Shown here: positions 5,109 to 8,859 of the stretch, in pieces
Layout: each line of letters opens with the position of its first letter
Position numbering within the stretch: the stretch's first letter is position 1
DNA from: CAZMCC01 sp964564695
GTDB lineage: Bacteria; Planctomycetota; Phycisphaerae; Phycisphaerales; UBA1924
Assembly: GCA_964564695.1 (NCBI GenBank)
Contig: CAZMCC010000125.1
Span: forward strand, 1 to 8,859
Direction of reading: 5' to 3'
DNA: 8,859 bases
Program-made: the position numbers and the translations under genes
Notes under the pieces: model-generated
Database searches by the model: none
Seen by the model: the letters and a program-made list of their open reading frames with translations, nothing else
What the model was told of the DNA's origin: nothing

Positions 5109-6749
5109 ATGAACAGCAAGAAGATGACAGCCGCAACCGCGGCGATGATCGTCATGGCCGGTTCGGCCGTCACGCTCGCGGCGTGGCAGAACCAGAACCA
5201 GCCGGCCCGGCCGGCGAACAACCCGCCCGCGACGACGACGAACCCCAACGCCGCCGTGCGCGTGAACACCGGGTACGCGGCGGACTACATGTGGGGCGGC
5301 AAGATTCTCGGCGCCGACATCGAGAACTGGAACGACGAGGACATCGGCGACGTCGACGACCTCGTGATCGACCGCGGGTCGGGCCAGATCACGCACGTCG
5401 TGGTCAAGAGCGGCTCGGTCCTCGGGATGGGCGGGCGGAGCGTGCTGATCCCCTTCCGCGAGTTCCAGTGGGACACCGCCCAGGATCGCCTGCTCCTGGG
5501 CTCCGACCGCATCAACAACTATCCGGTCTACACGCCTGAGAGCTGGAAGAGCCTGCGGACCGCCCCGCGACCGGCCGCGACCACGCGCGACGACAAGATG
5601 CGCCGCGGCACCGGTGACACCGGCGTGCAGCAGCCCATGCCCAGCCGCTCCACCGGCAGCGGCGTCGGCTCCAGCGCCACCGACCCGAGCAACCCGGTCA
5701 CCAATCCCAACCCGGGCCCGCCGGAGAAGAACCCCGACGGCACGCTCAAGCCCAACAGCACGAACCGGACCAACACCGGCACGGGCTCAAGCACCCCGAG
5801 CAACACGGACCGCGACCCCAACCGCGAGCCGCGGGCCCAGGATTCCGGCGAGGGCGCCACACACGCGAACCCGAACGACCGCCATGACTGGGCCCGCAAC
5901 ACCGAGCCCCCCACCCCCCCCACTCTGGACGACTGGATGTGGGAACACTCGCATACACGTGCGAGCGACCCGTACGCCGGCCAGTGGACCGCGGGCGCCA
6001 AGCAGCGGATCGAGGGCGAAGTGAAGCGCGTCGACCGCCAGTTCGTGCCGGGCCAGGGCGAGCAGATCGTCCTCGAAGTGGCGGCCGCCGACGGGACGAC
6101 GCGACGCGTGGCCGTGGGCCCGTCGTGGTACGTCACCGGCGGCGAGCAGACCTTCACCCGCGGCGACAAGGTGACGATCGACGCGATGCCCGTGTACGTC
6201 GCAACGTCGGCCCAGGTCAACGGCAAGAACTACCGCTTCCGTGAAGACAGCGGCAAGACCGCGTGGTCGAACGAGACGTTCAAGTCCGGCGACACCTCCT
6301 ACTCCGCCCCCTACTTCCGCAACGTGCTCCTCAGCGAGCTCAAGGGCGCCAAGCTCGACTGCCGCGGCGTGGCCTGCGGCGAGGTCAACGACGTCATCCT
6401 CGAGATGAACAGCGGCATGGTCGCGTTCCTCTCGCTCGATCCCGACGACAACTTCCTGGGCATCGCCGACACCAAGCGGCTCGCGCCGTGGGGCGTCGCC
6501 TCGATCGGCGCCGACGGCAAGGTCCGCGTCGACACGACCAAGGAGATGATGACCAAGGCGATGACGACGCCTTCGGACCTGACCACGCTCAACCAGACCC
6601 AGGTTGACACCATCTACGGCGCCTACCAGGTCCAGCCGCGCGACTACGACCGCTGGCGCGACGACGCGTGGTACAACGACCGCTCCGACCGGCAGCGCGA
6701 GCGTGACCAGTGGCGCCGCAACCGCGACGCGGCCAACACGCCGAAGTAA
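5109..6749 (+). CDS. Secreted protein with two PRC-barrel domains
   Basis: A 546-aa protein with a signal-peptide-like start: Lys4-Lys5, a hydrophobic Ala/Val/Met core to about residue 25, and a likely cleavage near 24-26. It is therefore probably periplasmic or surface-located. PRC-barrel 1 (about 62-133) includes GKILGADIENWNDEDIGDVD and LVIDRGSGQITHVVV. An Asn/Pro/Thr/Ser-rich disordered linker (about 150-290) follows. A small beta-rich domain, possibly OB-like, covers about 295-375. PRC-barrel 2 (about 405-478) has LKGAKLDCRGVACGEVNDVI, with Cys418 and Cys423 spaced for a possible disulfide. The tail (514-546) is rich in Arg, Asp and Trp. PRC-barrels are small binding modules known from RNA-processing and photosynthetic proteins and many exported stress proteins; the ligand here is unknown. 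AGGAG (5094-5098) lies 10 nt before the ATG. The gene ends 43 bp before an intrinsic terminator. Confidence 0.9.
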   Translation: MNSKKMTAATAAMIVMAGSAVTLAAWQNQNQPARPANNPPATTTNPNAAVRVNTGYAADYMWGGKILGADIENWNDEDIGDVDDLVIDRGSGQITHVVVKSGSVLGMGGRSVLIPFREFQWDTAQDRLLLGSDRINNYPVYTPESWKSLRTAPRPAATTRDDKMRRGTGDTGVQQPMPSRSTGSGVGSSATDPSNPVTNPNPGPPEKNPDGTLKPNSTNRTNTGTGSSTPSNTDRDPNREPRAQDSGEGATHANPNDRHDWARNTEPPTPPTLDDWMWEHSHTRASDPYAGQWTAGAKQRIEGEVKRVDRQFVPGQGEQIVLEVAAADGTTRRVAVGPSWYVTGGEQTFTRGDKVTIDAMPVYVATSAQVNGKNYRFREDSGKTAWSNETFKSGDTSYSAPYFRNVLLSELKGAKLDCRGVACGEVNDVILEMNSGMVAFLSLDPDDNFLGIADTKRLAPWGVASIGADGKVRVDTTKEMMTKAMTTPSDLTTLNQTQVDTIYGAYQVQPRDYDRWRDDAWYNDRSDRQRERDQWRRNRDAANTPK

Positions 6750-6792
6750 CTCGGATTCAGACGGCAGGTGAGAGAGATTTTTCACCAGCACG

Positions 6793-6834
6793 CGGGTCCG
6801 CCGGGGTTTCCTCGGCGGGCCCGTTGTGTTTTTT
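6793..6834 (+). terminator. Intrinsic terminator of the BON / membrane / PRC gene group
   Basis: An 11-bp GC-rich stem with one G-T wobble (6793-6803 with 6813-6823) and a 9-nt loop is followed by TTGTG and six T residues (6829-6834). This is a classic factor-independent terminator and the best one in the window. It supports 5109-6749 as the last gene of its transcript. Confidence 0.9.
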
Positions 6835-6854
6835 ACACACGGCTTTGCGTCAAG

Positions 6855-6893
6855 ACAACGAGCGGCACCTCGCCGATGGGGCGAGATCGTTGT
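6855..6893 (+). promoter_or_regulatory. Two-tier hairpin in the leader of the 6969 gene
   Basis: The outer stem ACAACGA/TCGTTGT (6855-6861 with 6887-6893) is perfect. The inner stem CTCGCC/GGCGAG (6869-6874 with 6880-6885) closes a 5-nt loop. A 7-nt strand is left unpaired on the left and one A on the right. It sits between the terminator and the 6969 gene and has only TT after it, so it is more likely a leader structure or attenuator than a terminator. No known riboswitch class is recognised. A further short pairing (TGCGC/GCGCA) lies near 6910-6935. Confidence 0.4.
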
Positions 6894-6968
6894 TTCAGGC
6901 GCGATTCATGGTGCGCTCACGGGAAGGGCGCATTCTTTTAGAAGCCCAACGGAAACGGACGCACTGCC

Positions 6969-7322
6969 ATGGCAACGACCAAGCACGAGACCAAGAAGCA
7001 CGACGACCGGCGATCCGCGCACCGCGACGCCGACGACACGCCGACGGCGGAGTTCCCCACGCCGGCACGTAACCGCCCCGACCGCAAAGACACCAAGCCG
7101 GCGTCGCAGCGCGGCGGACGCACGATCGAAACGCCCGGCCAGCCGGGGCTCGAGAAAGAGCCGAACCGTGACAAGGCGGTCGGCCCGGGTGGACAGAGGA
7201 TGACCTCGGGCACATCGGCGCCGGTGCGGGATGTCGAGGCGCCCGGCGTCGACAAGCCGGACGGGATCAACACCATCGATCCGATGGGGGAGACGAGGGC
7301 GGAGGACGAGAAGCTGCTCTAG
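6969..7322 (+). CDS. Small, very hydrophilic, probably disordered protein, unknown function
   Basis: A 117-aa protein rich in Lys, Arg, Asp, Glu, Pro, Thr and Gly, with no Cys, Trp or Tyr, no long hydrophobic stretch and no signal peptide. It is predicted to be soluble and largely unstructured. The N-terminus is basic and His/Lys/Asp-rich; the C-terminus is acidic. Composition resembles small stress-protective or nucleic-acid-associated hydrophilins, but no family is recognised. Third codon positions are strongly G/C, as in its neighbours, which supports real coding. The ribosome site is weak: only GGAAACGGA-like bases lie upstream of the ATG. It follows the terminator at 6793-6834, so it likely has its own promoter in 6835-6968, though I could not identify one. 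Confidence 0.7.
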   Translation: MATTKHETKKHDDRRSAHRDADDTPTAEFPTPARNRPDRKDTKPASQRGGRTIETPGQPGLEKEPNRDKAVGPGGQRMTSGTSAPVRDVEAPGVDKPDGINTIDPMGETRAEDEKLL

Positions 7323-7408
7323 AGGGTGCTGAGCGCCGAATAGTCGGCTGATAGCTGGAAGCTCAACGCCTCCCCTTCGCTTGGTCGGCTGGACGCCGCC
7401 CATGCATT

Positions 7409-7444
7409 TCCCCCTCCGCCCCCCCCACTCGTTGCTGAGGGGGA
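7409..7444. repeat. Inverted repeat in the gap before the pabA/trpG gene
   Basis: TCCCCCTC (7409-7416) pairs perfectly with GAGGGGGA (7437-7444) across a 20-nt loop rich in C. It lies in the 150-bp gap between the 6969 gene and the amidotransferase gene. It might end the upstream transcript or affect the downstream leader, but no T-tract follows. C-rich tracts make chance pairing fairly likely. I see no other signal in this gap except GAGGAG at 7449-7454, which is too far from the GTG to be its ribosome site. Confidence 0.3.
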
Positions 7445-7472
7445 TCTTGAGGAGCCGTCCTACGCTCGGCTC

Positions 7473-8087
7473 GTGATTCTGCTGATCGACAACTACGACA
7501 GCTTCACCTGGAACCTCGTGCAGCGGATCGGCGAGATCGATCCCTCGCGACGGCTCGAGGTGGTGCGCAACGACAAGATCACCGCCGCCCAGGCCGCGGC
7601 GATGAAGCCGACGCACGTGGTGATCTCGCCCGGGCCGTGCACGCCACGCGAGGCGGGGGTGTCTCGGGATGTCATCCGCGAACTCGGGGGCAAAGTGCCG
7701 ATCCTGGGGGTGTGCCTGGGTCACCAGTGCATGGGAGACGTGCACGGGATGACCGTGACGCGCCACGTGCTGCCGGTGCACGGCAAGACCAGCCCGGTGA
7801 TGCACGACGGCCGCGGCGTGTTTGAGGGGTTGAGCCGGCCGTTCGAGGCGACGAGGTATCACTCGCTCGTGGTGCTCGAGAACACGGTGGCGCCAGGATG
7901 GGAAGTGTCGGCGTGGACGGACGAGGCGATTGAAGGGGGAGGGACGCGAAGGGTGGTGATGGGGCTGCGCCGGGTGTGGGATGTCCCCGACGCGGCGCCG
8001 ATGGAAGGTGTGCAGTTTCACCCCGAGAGCTTTCTGACGGTGGAGGGGCCGCGACTGCTGGGGAATTTCTTGAAGATGGGGGCTTAG
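7473..8087 (+). CDS. pabA/trpG: Glutamine amidotransferase subunit of anthranilate / aminodeoxychorismate synthase
   Basis: A 204-aa class I glutamine amidotransferase. It releases ammonia from glutamine for a TrpE or PabB partner that turns chorismate into anthranilate (tryptophan) or 4-amino-4-deoxychorismate (folate). The start MILLIDNYDSFTWNLVQ is typical. The oxyanion-hole motif is SPGPCTPREAG (52-62), the nucleophile is Cys81 in GVCLGHQ, and the catalytic pair is His183 and Glu185 in QFHPES. HGK (103-105) and ATRYHSLV (126-133) are also as expected, and the length is normal. After the nucleophile, CMGDVHGMTVTRHVLP differs from the more usual FGG-containing sequence. The start is GTG, chosen because family similarity begins there; no good ribosome site is seen. 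No trpE or pabB is adjacent and the next gene is convergent, so the partner must be elsewhere. The sequence alone does not separate PabA from TrpG. Confidence 0.95.
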   Translation: MILLIDNYDSFTWNLVQRIGEIDPSRRLEVVRNDKITAAQAAAMKPTHVVISPGPCTPREAGVSRDVIRELGGKVPILGVCLGHQCMGDVHGMTVTRHVLPVHGKTSPVMHDGRGVFEGLSRPFEATRYHSLVVLENTVAPGWEVSAWTDEAIEGGGTRRVVMGLRRVWDVPDAAPMEGVQFHPESFLTVEGPRLLGNFLKMGA

Positions 8088-8128
8088 GGACAGGTGGCAT
8101 CAACCGCAAGTTGAGTCAGGCCGCGGCC

Positions 8129-8859
8129 CTATTCGGTGCCGCACGCCGGGGGACCGGTCGGGGGCGCGGTTCGTGTGATTCGGTCGATGAGCCAGCACAT
8201 CCGCTGCGGGCCGGTGTCGGGGCGGGTGAGGTGGACGCGGATGTGCGGGGCCGTGGGGGAAGGCGGACGGAGATCGACGTAGGCGGTTCGGCCGTGCTGG
8301 GTGGGAGCGGAGCAGGTCGCGGCGCCTGGGGCGTCGAGGAGATCGGTGAGGGCTTGGAGGTCGGGCAGGGGGAGATCCGCGGGGGCGCGTTCGTCGTTGT
8401 CGTCGGCTTGATCGTGGGCGGCGGCGATGAAGTCGGGGAGATGGGGGCTGGCGGCGCGGGTGTCGTCGGAGAGGAAGGTGTGGAGCGTGGCGAGGCCCGA
8501 GTCGGGGGTTGGGGCGTCGTTGTCGGCGAGGGCGCGGGCGATGAGCGCGGCGACCTGCTCGGCGCGCAAGCGGCGGCTGGGGAGATGGCGGGCGCGGGGG
8601 CGGTGATTGCGCGGGGAATTCTCAGCGTCGGTTGTCGCGGGAGCATCGAAGTCCCCGAGCGGACTTCGATGGCACGTCGCGCGGATGAGGGTGGAGGCGG
8701 CGCGGCGGCGCTCGACGGGGTCGGTGGCGGAAGTGGTGAGGGATTCGAGGGCCTGGATCGCAGTGAGGCGGGCTTGGGAGGAGTGGATGCGGAGGCGGGT
8801 TTGGGTGAGGTCGTCGATGGCGTCGAGCTGGGCCTGGAAGTCGGGGGAGTTGCAGAGGG
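8129..8859 (-). CDS. Partial gene (5' end beyond the window), unrecognised helical protein
   Basis: One minus-strand frame is open from the window edge to a TAG at 8129-8131, giving at least 242 residues. The true start lies beyond 8859. The first 61 visible residues (beginning LCNSPDFQAQLDAIDDL) are helical and well structured, ending in ERRRAASTLIRA. A nine-residue segment, HRSPLGDFD, encoded by a palindrome, interrupts next. Low-complexity sequence follows, then another helical part (EQVAALIARALADN) and a C-terminal region with predicted beta strands (HIRVHLTRP, MCWLIDRI). No family is recognised with confidence; the N-terminal part vaguely recalls small helix-turn-helix proteins. An internal TTG at 8567-8569 could make a shorter product, but the open upstream frame with consistent codon use argues against it. 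It is convergent with pabA/trpG, 41 bp apart. A short GGCCGCGGCC palindrome (8119-8128) lies at the junction. Confidence 0.75.
   Translation of the reverse strand, partial: LCNSPDFQAQLDAIDDLTQTRLRIHSSQARLTAIQALESLTTSATDPVERRRAASTLIRATCHRSPLGDFDAPATTDAENSPRNHRPRARHLPSRRLRAEQVAALIARALADNDAPTPDSGLATLHTFLSDDTRAASPHLPDFIAAAHDQADDNDERAPADLPLPDLQALTDLLDAPGAATCSAPTQHGRTAYVDLRPPSPTAPHIRVHLTRPDTGPQRMCWLIDRITRTAPPTGPPACGTE
8644..8671. repeat. Perfect 11-bp inverted repeat inside a coding region, palindromic-element-like
   Basis: CATCGAAGTCC (8644-8654) and GGACTTCGATG (8661-8671) are perfect complements around the 6-nt loop CCGAGC. The element is in frame in the minus-strand gene and encodes HRSPLGDFD plus the first base or two of flanking codons. 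It separates an ordered helical N-terminal part from a low-complexity stretch. Protein-coding palindromic elements that insert in frame are known from Rickettsia; here the mobility is inferred from structure and position alone. Confidence 0.6.

Noticed and set aside
7381..7397. Second sigma-54-like GG-N10-GC match before pabA/trpG
   Set aside because: Only the GG and GC dinucleotides fit. The flanks (TGGTCGG and ACGCC) miss most of the consensus.
7432..7466. TTGCTG with TACGCT as a leaderless promoter for the GTG start at 7473
   Set aside because: The spacer is 23 bp, too long for a sigma-70 type promoter, and the -10 match is weak.
8116..8646. 176-residue Pro/Ser/Thr-rich minus-strand frame
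   Set aside because: It is a shadow of the 8129-8859 frame, which has better amino-acid composition and continues past the window edge.

Overview
This is a GC-rich bacterial window with strong G/C third-position bias. The gene content suggests a planctomycete-like organism, perhaps Phycisphaerae: a sigma-54 activator, a DUF1444 protein, BON and PRC-barrel proteins with long low-complexity regions, and a lone PabA/TrpG-type glutaminase. This placement is an impression from gene style and composition. No rRNA, tRNA, transposase or CRISPR array is visible.

Layout. Positions 76-1608 (-) encode a sigma-54 enhancer-binding protein with a PAS-like N-terminus, a complete AAA+ domain including GAFTGA, and a C-terminal Fis-type helix-turn-helix. 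About 510 bp separate it from a divergent DUF1444/YtpQ-family gene (2122-2910, +), and this gap is densely organised. It holds a sigma-70-like promoter that appears to give the regulator a leaderless mRNA. An inverted repeat overlaps the -35 of that promoter. A well-spaced -24/-12 sigma-54 promoter points the other way, about 105 bp from the inverted repeat. After it come two perfect hairpins, a T-tract, a strong G-quadruplex motif and a hairpin that shows a Shine-Dalgarno sequence in its loop. Then follow a long imperfect palindrome (2911-2985) and a probable envelope/stress operon: a BON protein with a prion-like G/Q/Y/N/S domain (3208-4443), a small two-helix membrane protein (4603-4995), and a secreted two-PRC-barrel protein (5109-6749). 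A good intrinsic terminator ends this group (6793-6834). Next are a small, very hydrophilic protein (6969-7322) and a pabA/trpG glutamine amidotransferase (7473-8087). The last gene is convergent, unrecognised and 5'-truncated by the window edge (8129-8859, -). It carries an in-frame palindromic insertion-like element.

How the parts may work together (inference). The regulator looks able to drive the divergent sigma-54 promoter while limiting its own expression through the shared inverted repeat. The sigma-54 transcript would be either a short structured RNA ending near the T-tract or a roughly 370-nt structured leader for the DUF1444 gene. The BON, membrane and PRC genes share strand and good ribosome binding sites and end at one terminator, so they are probably co-transcribed for an envelope or stress role. 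I see no direct evidence that the sigma-54 regulator controls them.
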